A stretch of 64,000 bases of DNA from Arthrobacter jinronghuae (lineage in GTDB: Bacteria; Actinomycetota; Actinomycetes; Actinomycetales; Micrococcaceae): NCBI RefSeq assembly GCF_025244825.1, contig NZ_CP104263.1:3348001-3412000 (forward strand). Reading direction: 5' to 3'. This document shows positions 34,808 through 43,859 of the stretch, in pieces. The notes under the pieces are model-generated. The model was not told where the DNA came from. It did not search any database and saw nothing but the letters and a program-made list of their open reading frames with translations. The first letter of the stretch is position 1. The number at the start of each line of letters is the position of its first letter. The translations under genes and the position numbers were made by a program.

Positions 34808-34882
34808 GGCCTTGTAGCTCAGTGTGGATAGAGCAGCCCCGTAACGAAGGGCCGGTCGCGGGTTCAAATCCCGCCAAGGATT
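34808..34882 (+). tRNA. Atypical tRNA-like gene (acceptor end mismatched)
   Basis: D arm GCTC/GAGC (34817-34834), anticodon stem GCCCC/AGGGC with one C-A mismatch at its base (34836-34852), and T arm GCGGG-TTCAAAT-CCCGC (34858-34874) are all in register. The acceptor pairs GGCCTTG with CAAGGAT: five good pairs, then a G-T and a G-A mismatch at the tip. If T34842 is U33 the anticodon would be AAC (valine), which is uncommon in bacteria. It has a good promoter and terminator. It may be a divergent element-borne tRNA or a tRNA altered at its 3' end by integration. Confidence 0.55.
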
Positions 34883-34888
34883 AGGAGC

Positions 34889-34922
34889 GGGGCGCTAGTT
34901 GTTTCGACTAGCGCCCCGTTTT
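34889..34922 (+). terminator. Factor-independent terminator after the tRNA-like gene
   Basis: GGGGCGCTAGT (34889-34899) pairs perfectly with ACTAGCGCCCC (34907-34917) around a seven-base loop and is followed by GTTTT. Confidence 0.85.
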
Positions 34923-35315
34923 CTTTGGCTCAATCGAATGGTACTCCCGGAGCTCACCAACCGAGGACTGTGGCGTTATGAGAGTGCCCTAAGCACGACC
35001 CGATCCCAGTCCAAGTTCCGGCGAGGCATGGCGGATTTCTCGATGGATTCCATAGTAGAAACTAAGCGTAGTGCGTGGGTCCCTATACGAAGACTCCACG
35101 ACCGCGGCTCGATACCCAACACTCCTTAGCTCTCGCATTTGATGTCTGCATCTTCTCGGGCTTCAATCTCACGCAATCAGCGCTTTGACGAGCCGCTACT
35201 GGTGTGACCTCGCACGCTCGCGGAATATCTCCTACCTCGCTAACGGTTGCCCTGCATATACAACCTGCAACCGGGAGAACCCGAGTACGGCTGCACGCAA
35301 CAAAAGGAACCCCAC
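34923..35315. other. Intergenic stretch without a recognisable gene
   Basis: About 390 bases between the terminator and the OYE-family gene. Frames are short and none matches a family I recognise. The segment around 34980-35130 has several overlapping broken frames with a faintly coding look on the minus strand, possibly a decayed transposase or element gene, but I cannot name it. Confidence 0.4.
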
Positions 35316-36395
35316 TTGAAACTCTTTACCCCGCTGACCGTCGGCACCATGGAACTGCCCAACCGCCTCGTCATGGCACCGATGTCCCGCGTGCGTGCCG
35401 ACCGCAACGGCGTGCCCACCGACATCATGGTCGAGCACTACCGCCAGCGCGCCTCCATGGGCCTGATCATCACCGACGGCATCTACCCCTCCTTCACCGG
35501 CCAGGGCAACGCCCTGATGCCCGGCCTGGTCACCGAGGAACACGTCGCCGGCTGGAAGCGCGTCACCGACGCCGTGCACGAAGCCGGCGGCCGGATCGTC
35601 GCCCAGCTGATGCACTCCGGCCGCGTCGCGCACGAGAACATCAATGGCGGACGCCAGCCACAGGCCCCCAGTGCCATCGCGGTTGAAGGCATGGCGCACA
35701 CCTACGACGGCAAGCAGCCCTTCCCGGTGCCGCACGCCCTCACCGAAGCCGAACTCCCCGGCGTCGTGCAGGACTTCGTCTCCGCCGCGCAGAACGCGAT
35801 GAAGGCAGGGTTCGACGGCGTCGAGCTGCACGGTGCCAACGGGTACCTGCTGCAGGAATTCCTCTCCCCCGTCTCCAACACCCGCACAGACAACTACGGC
35901 GGATCGCCGGAGAACCGGGCCCGCCTGGTCATCGAGGCCTTCCGTGCCGTGGCAGAGGCCGTCGGCGCCGAGCACACCGGCATCCGCATCTCCCCGGAAC
36001 ACAACATCCAGGGCGTGCTGGAAACCGACCGCGCCGACGTTACCGCCACCTACACCGCTCTGGTGGACGGCATCGCCGATCTGAAGCCGGCTTACCTGAG
36101 CATCCTGCACGCGGACCCGGCCGACGAGCTGGTCCAGGGCCTGCGCCGCCGCTTCGGCGGCCCGGTGCTAATGAACACAGGCTTCGGCACGGTCACCACC
36201 CGCGAGGACGCCGTCATGCTGCTCGAAGAGAACCTGGCCGACGCCGCCGTCGTCGGCCGCCCCGTGATCGCCAACCCGGATCTGGCCCGCCGCTGGCAGG
36301 AGGACCACCCGCTGAACGAGATCGACCAGACCACCGTCTACACCGACGGCGCCGCCGGCTACACGGACTACCCGGAACTGGCTCCGGTTTCGTAG
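35316..36395 (+). CDS. Old yellow enzyme family NADH:flavin oxidoreductase
   Basis: 359 aa. The TTG at 35316 is preceded by AAAAGGA at seven bases and begins directly with the family N-terminus KLFTPLTVGTMELPNRLVMAPMSR. Other OYE marks: QLMHSGR, the substrate-binding pair in ELHGANGYLLQEFLSP, the NYGGSPENRAR segment, and the phosphate-binding C-terminal VVGRPVIANPDLARRW. FMN-dependent reductase of activated C=C bonds or N-ethylmaleimide, similar to NemA. A terminator hairpin follows at 36407-36439. No link to neighbours is evident. Confidence 0.88.
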   Translation: MKLFTPLTVGTMELPNRLVMAPMSRVRADRNGVPTDIMVEHYRQRASMGLIITDGIYPSFTGQGNALMPGLVTEEHVAGWKRVTDAVHEAGGRIVAQLMHSGRVAHENINGGRQPQAPSAIAVEGMAHTYDGKQPFPVPHALTEAELPGVVQDFVSAAQNAMKAGFDGVELHGANGYLLQEFLSPVSNTRTDNYGGSPENRARLVIEAFRAVAEAVGAEHTGIRISPEHNIQGVLETDRADVTATYTALVDGIADLKPAYLSILHADPADELVQGLRRRFGGPVLMNTGFGTVTTREDAVMLLEENLADAAVVGRPVIANPDLARRWQEDHPLNEIDQTTVYTDGAAGYTDYPELAPVS

Positions 36396-36406
36396 CTCGA
36401 ACAAAT

Positions 36407-36439
36407 GACGGCCCTTCCGCATACCGCGGAGGGGCCGTC
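36407..36439 (+). terminator. Hairpin terminator after the OYE gene
   Basis: GACGGCCCTTCCGC (36407-36420) pairs with GCGGAGGGGCCGTC (36426-36439) with one mismatch around a short loop. It separates the OYE gene from cofD. Confidence 0.65.
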
Positions 36440-36488
36440 GTCGTATCCTGCATCAGGAACGGGCTACGAAAAAGGTAACGGGGGGCGC

Positions 36489-37472
36489 ATGAAGAGAATA
36501 ACGATCCTCGCCGGAGGGGTAGGCGGCGCGCGGTTCGTCCGCGGCGCCCGGACCCTGGCACAGGCAACCGGGGCGGAAATCACCGTCGTGGCCAACACCG
36601 GGGATGATCTGTGGCTGACGGGTCTGCGGGTCTGCCCCGACCTGGATTCCATCATGTACTCCCTGGGCGGAGCCAACGATACGGAACGCGGATGGGGCAG
36701 GGCCGGCGAATCCGAGCGCGTGAGTGCGGAACTGACCGCCTACGGTGTCGGCTGGCCCTGGTTCACCCTGGGAGACCTTGACCTGGGCACCCATATTGCC
36801 CGGACCGCCCTTCTTCGGGAGGGCCTGACCCTCACCGAAGTGACCCAACGGCTCTGTTTGCGGTGGAATCCGGGTGTCCGTCTCCTGCCGGCTACGAACG
36901 ACGAGGTCGAAACCCACGTCGAAATCGTCGACGGAAGCGGCCGGACGCAGTTGATTCACTTTGAGGAGTGGTGGGTGCGCCACCGCGGCAACGTCCCGAC
37001 CCGCCGGTTCGTCCACCGGGGTCTCGAATCCTCCTCCGCCGCACCGGAAGCCGTGGAGGCGATCCTGTCAGCCGACGTCGTCCTGCTGGCACCCTCCAAT
37101 CCGGTGGTGTCGGTCGGAACGATCATTGCCCTGCCGGGCGTGGCGGCTGCCCTTCGGACGACGGCGGCTCCCGTGATCGCCGTATCGCCCATCATCGGTG
37201 GCTCGCCCGTGCGCGGGATGGCCGACATCTGTCTGGGGGTCATCGGGGTCGACGTCTCCGCTGCGGCCGTGGGGCAGCATTACGGGGCACGGACACAGGG
37301 CGGCCTCCTGGACGGCTGGCTGGTCGATCCGGTTGACGCCGGTGAGCTCCCGCTGCTGGAGCGTGCCGGGATCCCCGCACGGTCACTTCCGCTGTGGATG
37401 AACACCGACGAGGATTCGGCGGCCATTGTTGCCGGAGCGCTCCAACTGGCCGGCGAGGTGAGGGGACCTTAG
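36489..37472 (+). CDS. cofD: 2-phospho-L-lactate transferase (F420 biosynthesis)
   Basis: 327 aa, ATG at 36489. The CofD/FbiA fold is shown by LAGGVGGARFVRG at the N-terminus, VVANTGDDLWLTGLRVCPDLDSIMY, DLDLGTHI, APSNPVVSVGTI and VIAVSPIIGG. The enzyme joins FO to a phospholactyl (or phosphoenolpyruvyl) group from the GDP intermediate made by CofC to give F420-0 or its dehydro form. Its end overlaps the convergent cofC gene by four bases. It starts the F420 cluster of this window; the FO synthase (fbiC/cofGH) is not here. Confidence 0.92.
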   Translation: MKRITILAGGVGGARFVRGARTLAQATGAEITVVANTGDDLWLTGLRVCPDLDSIMYSLGGANDTERGWGRAGESERVSAELTAYGVGWPWFTLGDLDLGTHIARTALLREGLTLTEVTQRLCLRWNPGVRLLPATNDEVETHVEIVDGSGRTQLIHFEEWWVRHRGNVPTRRFVHRGLESSSAAPEAVEAILSADVVLLAPSNPVVSVGTIIALPGVAAALRTTAAPVIAVSPIIGGSPVRGMADICLGVIGVDVSAAAVGQHYGARTQGGLLDGWLVDPVDAGELPLLERAGIPARSLPLWMNTDEDSAAIVAGALQLAGEVRGP

Positions 37473-38101
37473 CCGGTCTCCGCAGCTGAACCGGCCGGTC
37501 CGGTGGCAGCAACTGCGAGGGTTTTCAGGGTCTCCGGCCCGAGCCGGTTCCGCAGGGCCGCAGCTAGATCCTCTGCCGTGTCGATATCCCGGCGCACCGC
37601 GGACGCCTGCGGCACCGGGAGGACCACGTGACCCTGCCGTTCGTGGCGCCACCGGGAACCGGGACCAAACCGCGGGACGATCAGGCCGCCGAGGCTCGTG
37701 AGCATGGTGGTGCCGTGACCGGAATGATCGGCGACCATGGCGCGCTCGTGTCGGCCGGCATCTGCGAGGACGGCGTCGAACTCGTCCGCCGTCAGGCCGG
37801 GCAGGTCCGCCGTGACGACGGCAACCTTGCCGGGACCCGCGCCGTGGAGTCCCGCCGCGACCGCCGGATTGAGTCCGAGCCCCGGATCATCCACGAAAAG
37901 CGTACCGGCGGGGAAAGCGGTACGGACGCGAACATCGCTCGTGACGACGATGATGGTGCCCGCTCCACGGCTGTTCCGGACCGCGGAAAGCGTATCGAGT
38001 GCAAAGGCCAGCGCCAGGTCGGCTACACCGCTGCGGTCCCGCCGGAGGCGGGACTTGGCGGTATCAAGACTCTTGACGGGTATAACGACGTTCCAGCTCA
38101 T
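37469..38101 (-). CDS. cofC: 2-phospho-L-lactate / phosphoenolpyruvate guanylyltransferase
   Basis: 210 aa. CofC/FbiD features: VVIPVKSLDTAKSRL at the N-terminus (nucleotide-binding), VDDPGLGLNPAVAAGL, VAVVTADLPGL with the metal-binding Asp, and a GRHERAMVADHSGHGTTML stretch. It activates 2-phospholactate or PEP with GTP for CofD. The gene converges with cofD and shares four bases with its end. A C-terminal tail of about 25 residues is Ala/Gly-rich. Confidence 0.9.
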   Translation of the reverse strand: MSWNVVIPVKSLDTAKSRLRRDRSGVADLALAFALDTLSAVRNSRGAGTIIVVTSDVRVRTAFPAGTLFVDDPGLGLNPAVAAGLHGAGPGKVAVVTADLPGLTADEFDAVLADAGRHERAMVADHSGHGTTMLTSLGGLIVPRFGPGSRWRHERQGHVVLPVPQASAVRRDIDTAEDLAAALRNRLGPETLKTLAVAATGPAGSAAETG

Positions 38102-38239
38102 GGCATGCGCCTGCCCCGCCCTAGTAAGAGTCTTGGTACAGAGAAGGACGAAGCGCCCGGGAATTATTCCCCTGCTCCCCCGCCACCGCCGTGGGTAGCG
38201 TCCGCCGTGGGTGGCGTCCGCGGCGGCTGGCCCGCCGGC

Positions 38240-38632
38240 TCAGGCACTCTTGGCGGAGACCGCTTCTCCGGCGTCGTCAGTCTCCCAGCGGCGGGCGTAG
38301 CCGGCGATGGGCTGCAGGGAGCGCAGCAGGTCGATGCCGCGCGCACTCAGCCGGTACCGGACGCTGACCGGGATGGTGGGCTCGACCAGGCGTTCGACCA
38401 GGCCCGCGGCCTCGAGTTCGCGAAGCCGGAGCGTGAGCATCCGCCCGGACAGCCCCTGGACCCGGTGCTCGATTTCGGTGAACCGTTCGGCTCCGGTCCC
38501 GAGGGCAAGCAGAATCCCGCTGGCCCAGCGCCGTCCCACGACCTCCATCACGCCGAGCAGGCGCCGGCACTCCTCATCACTGATGCTTAGCGGAGGGTTT
38601 GCGCGGCCCGTCTCAGAAGTAGTCACGCACAA
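38240..38632 (-). CDS. HxlR family transcriptional regulator
   Basis: 130 aa. The winged helix has MEVVGRRWASGILLAL, the recognition segment FTEIEHRVQGLSGRMLTLRLRELEAAGLVER and the wing VRYRLSARGIDLL. It is divergent from the LLM-FAD fusion gene with 58 bases between starts, and a palindrome (38636-38648) lies in that gap, so it probably regulates itself and the F420 operon. HxlR proteins commonly respond to aldehydes, quinones or redox stress. A GTG one codon downstream could also serve as start. Confidence 0.87.
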   Translation of the reverse strand: MCVTTSETGRANPPLSISDEECRRLLGVMEVVGRRWASGILLALGTGAERFTEIEHRVQGLSGRMLTLRLRELEAAGLVERLVEPTIPVSVRYRLSARGIDLLRSLQPIAGYARRWETDDAGEAVSAKSA

Positions 38633-38635
38633 AAA

Positions 38636-38648
38636 GTAAGCGGCTTAC
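38636..38648. promoter_or_regulatory. Palindrome between hxlR and the F420 operon
   Basis: GTAAGCGGCTTAC is a perfect 5-3-5 inverted repeat just upstream of hxlR and 42 bases before the divergent gene's start. GTAAG-type half-sites are common in HxlR operators. Confidence 0.6.
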
Positions 38649-38690
38649 CTACGGATTGTCAATGGCAATGGTGGCGCGCATGCTGTGGCC

Positions 38691-41033
38691 ATGTCAGATT
38701 ACCTGCACCCGCTGCGCTTCGGCAGCTTCATCACCCCGTCCGCCGCCATCCCTCAACTGCCGGTCGACCGGGCCCTGCTCAGCGAGGAGCTCGGCCTGGA
38801 CCTGGTCACCTTCCAGGACCATCCCTATCAGGCCCAGTTCCTGGACACCTGGACCCTGCTTTCGGTAGTCGCCGCCCGTACCGAACGCATCCACGTCTCC
38901 GGCAATGTGCTGAACCTGCCCCTGCGCCAGCCCGCCGTGCTGGCCCGTTCCCTCGCCAGCCTGGACCTGCTCAGCGACGGCCGCGCGGAGCTCGGCATCG
39001 GCACCGGCGGGTATTTCGAGGCGATCGCGTCGATGGGCGCCCCGCTGCTGGCCATCCCGGACGCGGTCGGCGGGCTGGACGATGCGCTGGACATCATCCG
39101 GGGCATCTGGGACACCGCGGATCCGACGCCCCTGCACGCGGGAGGAAAATACCACCACGTCACAGGCGTGCAGCGGGGCCCGACACCTGCACACCGCATC
39201 CCCATCTGGGTGGGCGCCTACAAACCCCGGATGCAGGGGATCATCGGGCGCAAGGGTGACGGCTGGCTGCCAAGCCTTCCCTGGATGAAGCAGGGCGACG
39301 TCGAACGCGGCAACGAGGTGATCGACAAGGCCGCCCGCAAGGCCGGACGCGATCCGCGCGAGATCACCCGGATGATGAACATCACCCCGCAGTACCACGC
39401 CGAGGCCCTGGCCGAGCTGGCAACCGATCACGGGGTGAGCGTGTTCATCGTAGCCACCGACGACCCGGATGAGCTCCGCCGGTTCGCGCAGGTCACCGCT
39501 CCCGCAATCCGGTCCCGGGTGGAGAAGGCCCGCCGGCGCAGCGGCTCCCCGGCCACCGCAGCCGCCGCCGCCGCACCCGCTGCCCCCGCAGTCCCCGCAG
39601 CCGCCGCCGCGCCAGCCTCCCCGGAAGCACCCGCCCGGTCCTTCCGCGACGATCCGATCCCCGACGCCCTCGTCCCGCGGGTCCTGTTCCCCGGCGACCG
39701 GGGGTACGCCCGCTACACCGCCAGCTACTTCCGCGGCGCCCGGCCCGGCGTCGTCATCCGTCCTGAAACCCCCACCGAAGTGCAGGAGGCCGTGCGCTTC
39801 GCCGCCCGCCACCGGGACGTGCCGCTGGGCATGTTCAGCGGCGGACACGGCCTGTCCGGCCGGTCCCTGAACACCGGCGGCATCGTCCTCGCGCTCGATG
39901 CACTGAACACCATCACCCTGGGCAGCGGCAACCGGGTCCGGGTGGGGCCCGGCGCCCGGTGGGGCGAGGTGGCGCAGGCCCTGGCACCGCACGGGCTGGC
40001 GATCACCTCCGGCGACTACGGCGGCGTCGGCGTCGGCGGCCTGGCGACGGCGGCGGGGATCGGCTGGTTCGTCCGCGAGCGCGGGCTGACGATCGATTAC
40101 CTGCGCTCCGTGGACATCGTGACCGCCGACGGTGAGCTCGTGCACGCCAGCGCAGAGGAGAACAGCGACCTGTTCTGGGCGGTGCGCGGCGCCGGGGCGA
40201 ACTTCGGCGTGGTCGTCTCGTTCGAGTTCGAGGCGCACCCGGTGTCCGAGCAGGTGGGGTTCGCGATGCTCCTCTTCGCGCCGGACGACGTCGCGGCCTT
40301 CCTCCAAGGGTGGGGCACCACCATCGAGGGGTCACATCCCACGGTGACCGGATCCCTGATGATCAGCCCCGGCAGCCCCGGCTCGACCGCCGTCCAGGCA
40401 CTGATCGTGGTGGATTCCTCCGATCCGGAGACCGTGATCGAGCGGCTCCAGCCCTTCGCAGCCCTCGCGCCGCTGGCGAACCAGTCTGTGCAGATGGTGC
40501 CGTACGCGGCTTTGCTTGAAGTACCGCCGGAGGGCGATCAGCACGGCCGTGGCGAACCGCGCAGCCACTCCGGGCTGGTGCGGCACCTGAGCGCCGACGT
40601 CGCGCGTGTCCTGACAGACCTGCTCGCCGCCGAGTCCTCCTTTATCCTGAGCATCCGCTCTGCCGGCGGTGCCGCGGCGAACCTCCCGGCGGAGGCCACC
40701 GCGTACGGCTGGCGGGACGCGAACTTCGTGATCGCCATGCTGGGCGGACGCGGCGACCAGGTGGCCCTGCGTTGGGCGGAACTGGTGCCGCTGCTGGAAG
40801 GCATGTACCTGAGCTTCGAGACCGACACCGGGCCCGACGTCGTCGCCCGCGCCTTCCCGCCCGGGAACCTGCAGCGCCTGCGCGCGCTGAAGGCGGTGTG
40901 GGACCCCACAGGCCTGTTCCGCGACAACTTCTACATCGCCCCGGAGCAGGAGCCGGCGGACCAGGCGCCGGAACTCGAGCCGGCGGACCAGGTGTCGGCG
41001 ACCACCGAGCCCGCCGCGGGAGCCGCACGGTGA
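38691..41033 (+). CDS. LLM oxidoreductase fused to a BBE/VAO-type FAD oxidase
   Basis: 780 aa. Residues about 1-280 are a luciferase-like TIM barrel ([69 protein letters not shown]), a class using F420 or FMN. An Ala/Pro-rich linker (about 280-318) leads to a PF01565 FAD domain with SGGHG near residue 383, the histidine normally bound covalently to FAD. The second flavin-binding cysteine of bicovalent enzymes is not seen ([11 protein letters not shown] there). A BBE tail ([13 protein letters not shown]) closes the fold. The ATG at 38691 is used; a GTG two codons upstream exists. It overlaps cofE by GTGA. The two halves may hand electrons or a product between flavins. Confidence 0.88.
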   Translation: MSDYLHPLRFGSFITPSAAIPQLPVDRALLSEELGLDLVTFQDHPYQAQFLDTWTLLSVVAARTERIHVSGNVLNLPLRQPAVLARSLASLDLLSDGRAELGIGTGGYFEAIASMGAPLLAIPDAVGGLDDALDIIRGIWDTADPTPLHAGGKYHHVTGVQRGPTPAHRIPIWVGAYKPRMQGIIGRKGDGWLPSLPWMKQGDVERGNEVIDKAARKAGRDPREITRMMNITPQYHAEALAELATDHGVSVFIVATDDPDELRRFAQVTAPAIRSRVEKARRRSGSPATAAAAAAPAAPAVPAAAAAPASPEAPARSFRDDPIPDALVPRVLFPGDRGYARYTASYFRGARPGVVIRPETPTEVQEAVRFAARHRDVPLGMFSGGHGLSGRSLNTGGIVLALDALNTITLGSGNRVRVGPGARWGEVAQALAPHGLAITSGDYGGVGVGGLATAAGIGWFVRERGLTIDYLRSVDIVTADGELVHASAEENSDLFWAVRGAGANFGVVVSFEFEAHPVSEQVGFAMLLFAPDDVAAFLQGWGTTIEGSHPTVTGSLMISPGSPGSTAVQALIVVDSSDPETVIERLQPFAALAPLANQSVQMVPYAALLEVPPEGDQHGRGEPRSHSGLVRHLSADVARVLTDLLAAESSFILSIRSAGGAAANLPAEATAYGWRDANFVIAMLGGRGDQVALRWAELVPLLEGMYLSFETDTGPDVVARAFPPGNLQRLRALKAVWDPTGLFRDNFYIAPEQEPADQAPELEPADQVSATTEPAAGAAR

Positions 41034-41851
41034 CCGGGGGCGACACCGACGCACCAGCCAGCCCGGCGCGCACCATCCCGCCGCGGGAACTGTCCGTCTG
41101 GGCGCTTCCCGGCATTCCGGAGATCGCGGCGGGCGACAACCTTGTCGCGTTGATCCTTGCCGCCGCCGCGGCACGGCCGCTGATGGACGGGGACATCCTG
41201 GTTGTGACGTCCAAGATCGTCTCCAAGGCCGAGGGGCGGCTGGTGCGGGCCGAGGACCGCGAGGCAGCGATCAGCGCGGAGACGGCCCGGGTGGTCGCCA
41301 CCCGCAACGGCACCCGGATCGTTGAGAACCGTCTGGGCATTGTGGGAGCGGCCGCCGGGGTGGACGCCTCCAACGTTCCCGCGGGCACGGTGCTGCTGCT
41401 GCCGGAGGATCCCGACCGCTCGGCCCGGATCCTGGCCGCCGGCATCCGCGCCGCGGGCCCGCACATCGGGGTGATTCTCAGCGACACGATCGGCCGGCCG
41501 TGGCGGGAGGGGCAGACCGACATCGCCATCGGAGCCGCCGGTGTCCGGGTGTTCGATGAGCTCGAGGGCACCCCGGACTCGGCCGGCCGGCCCCTGGCCG
41601 TGACCCGCCCGTGCCTGGCCGACGAGATCGCCGCCGCCGGGGACCTGGTCAAGGGCAAGACCTTCGGGCTGCCCGTGGCCGTAGTTCGCGGTTACGCGGA
41701 CGCGGTCGGCCCGCTGGACCTGCCCGGCGCCCGGTCCATCATCCGCACCTCAGAGACGGACATGTTCCGGTTCGGCAGCGACGAGGCCTACGCAGCCGGT
41801 TTCGCCGCGGGCCTCAACGCCGTCGCCGACACAGAAAGCAGCAGATCATGA
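41030..41851 (+). CDS. cofE: Coenzyme F420-0:L-glutamate ligase, stand-alone
   Basis: 273 aa, GTG start overlapping the previous TGA. CofE features: [58 protein letters not shown] (GTP/metal site) and [13 protein letters not shown]. The enzyme adds glutamates to F420-0. In mycobacteria the equivalent FbiB carries an extra nitroreductase-like domain that reduces the dehydro intermediate and extends the tail; here that domain is absent, so another enzyme may supply it. It is coupled by ATGA to fgd. Confidence 0.9.
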   Translation: MTGGDTDAPASPARTIPPRELSVWALPGIPEIAAGDNLVALILAAAAARPLMDGDILVVTSKIVSKAEGRLVRAEDREAAISAETARVVATRNGTRIVENRLGIVGAAAGVDASNVPAGTVLLLPEDPDRSARILAAGIRAAGPHIGVILSDTIGRPWREGQTDIAIGAAGVRVFDELEGTPDSAGRPLAVTRPCLADEIAAAGDLVKGKTFGLPVAVVRGYADAVGPLDLPGARSIIRTSETDMFRFGSDEAYAAGFAAGLNAVADTESSRS

Positions 41852-42867
41852 CACTGACCCTGGGTTACAAGGCCTCCGCAGAACAGTTCGGCCCGCGGGA
41901 GCTGGTGGAGCTGGCCGTCGCCGCCGAAGCCCACGGCTTCTCGTCCGCGGCAGTCAGCGACCACTTCCAGCCCTGGCGGCATCAGGGCGGACACGCCCCG
42001 TTCTCCCTGGCCTGGCTCGCCGCGGCCGGGGAACGCACCTCGCATATCCGGCTGGGCACCAGCGTGCTCACGCCCACCTTCAGGTACAACCCCGCCGTCA
42101 TTGCCCAGGCCTTCGGCACGCTGGGGCTTCTCTACCCGGACCGGATCTGGCTGGGGGTGGGGACCGGTGAGGCGCTGAACGAAATCGCGACCGGGTTCCG
42201 CGGGCCCGGAGAACAGGACTGGCCGGAGTTCTCCGAGCGGTTCGCCCGGCTGCGCGAGGCGGTGCGCCTGATGCGGGAGCTGTGGAACGGGGACCGGGTG
42301 AGTTTCGACGGCGACTACTACTCCACCTCCAACGCCTCCGTCTACGACAGCCCGGCCGGTGGCATACCCGTCTACATCGCAGCCGGCGGGCCCGTCGTGG
42401 CGAAATATGCCGGCCGCGCCGGGGACGGGTTCATTGCCACCTCCGGCAAGGGGCACGGGCTGTATGCCGAGCAGCTGATGCCGGCGCTGGCTGCGGGCGC
42501 GGACGACGCGGGCCGGGATCTATCCGGGATGGACCGGATGATCGAAATCAAGCTCTCCTATGAGCACAGCCGGGAGAAGGCGTTGGAAAACACCCGGTTC
42601 TGGTCTCCGCTGTCCCTCTCAAAGGAGCAGAAGCACAGCATCACCGACCCGGTGGAGATGGAACGCGCCGCAGACGCGCTCCCGTTGGAGCAGATCGCGC
42701 GGCGGTGGATCGTGGGCACGGATCCCGACGACGTCGTCGAGCGGATCACCGAATACGTGGACCTTGGGTTCAACCACCTTGTGTTCCACGCCCCCGGCCA
42801 CGACCAGCTCCGGTTCATGGACCTTTTCCAAAGCGACCTCAAACCACGTCTGGAAGGACTGCGTTGA
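41848..42867 (+). CDS. fgd: F420-dependent glucose-6-phosphate dehydrogenase
   Basis: 339 aa. Very characteristic [40 protein letters not shown] and [16 protein letters not shown]39, W43 and E108 align one position before the known catalytic His40, Trp44 and Glu109 of mycobacterial FGD1. It oxidises glucose 6-phosphate to 6-phosphogluconolactone and reduces F420 to F420H2, the main supply of reduced cofactor in actinobacteria. Translation is coupled to cofE (ATGA) and to the following binding-protein gene (TGATG). Confidence 0.94.
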   Translation: MTLTLGYKASAEQFGPRELVELAVAAEAHGFSSAAVSDHFQPWRHQGGHAPFSLAWLAAAGERTSHIRLGTSVLTPTFRYNPAVIAQAFGTLGLLYPDRIWLGVGTGEALNEIATGFRGPGEQDWPEFSERFARLREAVRLMRELWNGDRVSFDGDYYSTSNASVYDSPAGGIPVYIAAGGPVVAKYAGRAGDGFIATSGKGHGLYAEQLMPALAAGADDAGRDLSGMDRMIEIKLSYEHSREKALENTRFWSPLSLSKEQKHSITDPVEMERAADALPLEQIARRWIVGTDPDDVVERITEYVDLGFNHLVFHAPGHDQLRFMDLFQSDLKPRLEGLR

Positions 42868-43859
42868 TGCCCCGCCGCATCCGCTTGTTGATGCTTCCCG
42901 TGCTGGCCGCCGTCCTGCTCGCCGGGTGTGCGGCCCCGTCCGCCGGGGCGCGGCCGGACCCGCAGCCCGACGCCGCGGCGGGCTTCCCGTTCACCGTGGA
43001 CAACTGCGGCACACCGGTCACCTTCGAGCAGCCGCCAGAGGAGGTGGTGGCGATCAAATCCACGTCCATCGAAATGCTGCTGGCGCTGGGCCTCGAGGAC
43101 CGGATCTCCGGCGTCGCCTTCCCCGACGGCCCGTACGCCGCAGGGTGGGCGCCGGAGACGGAACCACCGCTGATTTCCGAGCGTGTTCCCGGACAGGAAG
43201 CGGTCCTGGCCCTGGAACCGGACCTCGTGTACGCCGGCTGGGAGTCCAACCTCACCTCCGACGGCGCCGGGGACCGCGGGACGCTGCACCGCCTGGGCAT
43301 CAACACCCTGGTATCCCCGGCGGCCTGCCAGGGTGCGGATTATCAGCCCGCCCCACTGGTCTGGGAGGACATCTGGGCGGAGATCAGCCTGATGGGACGC
43401 GTCTTCGACGTGCCCGACGCCGCCGACACCCTCGTTGCCGGGCAGCAGCAGCGCTTGGCCGCCGTCGCGCCCGACAGCCGCGGGCTCACCGCCCTCTGGT
43501 ACAGCTCCGGCAACGACTCCCCGTACGTGGGGGCGGGCAGCGGAAATCCCCAGCTGGTCATGGACGCCGTCGGGCTGGAAAACGTTGCCGCCGACGTCCC
43601 CACGCCGTGGGCCTCGCTGTCCTGGGAAGCGGTGGCCGATGCCGACCCGGAGGTGATCGTCCTCATCGACGCCGCGTGGACACCGGCGGACAAGAAGATC
43701 GCGGAGCTGGAAGGCAACCCCGCCACCGCCGCACTCACGGCGGTGCGGAACCGGCAGTACCTCATCCTGCCGTTCCCGGCCGGTGAGGCGGGCGTCCGCA
43801 GCCTCGAGGCCGTCGAAACCCTCCAGGAACAGCTCGCGCACCTGGACGTCGCTCCGTGA
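42867..43859 (+). CDS. Substrate-binding lipoprotein of a putative F420-0 ABC transporter
   Basis: 330 aa with a signal peptide ending in the lipobox LLAG-C (residue about 20) and a BtuF/FhuD-like fold (EEVVAIKSTSIEMLLALGLEDRISGV, then ALEPDLVYAGWE). Position inside an F420 operon, with the permease and ATPase following, matches the transporter type annotated in TIGRFAMs as putative F420-0 ABC transporters (TIGR03868/03869/03873). The substrate has not been proven; a siderophore or corrinoid cannot be excluded from sequence alone. Confidence 0.82.
   Translation: MPRRIRLLMLPVLAAVLLAGCAAPSAGARPDPQPDAAAGFPFTVDNCGTPVTFEQPPEEVVAIKSTSIEMLLALGLEDRISGVAFPDGPYAAGWAPETEPPLISERVPGQEAVLALEPDLVYAGWESNLTSDGAGDRGTLHRLGINTLVSPAACQGADYQPAPLVWEDIWAEISLMGRVFDVPDAADTLVAGQQQRLAAVAPDSRGLTALWYSSGNDSPYVGAGSGNPQLVMDAVGLENVAADVPTPWASLSWEAVADADPEVIVLIDAAWTPADKKIAELEGNPATAALTAVRNRQYLILPFPAGEAGVRSLEAVETLQEQLAHLDVAP

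Noticed and set aside
34808..34882. Calling the tRNA-like gene a functional tRNA-Val(AAC)
   Set aside because: The anticodon depends on one alignment, A34 valine tRNAs are rare in bacteria, and the acceptor tip is mispaired, so no amino acid is assigned.
34899..35129. A 76-residue plus-strand frame after the tRNA-like gene
   Set aside because: It begins inside the terminator hairpin and has no recognisable features or ribosome binding site.
38240..38632. Reading the HxlR gene as part of the cofC operon
   Set aside because: Both are on the minus strand, but a gap of about 140 bases separates them and the palindrome and divergent start point to control of the LLM-FAD operon.
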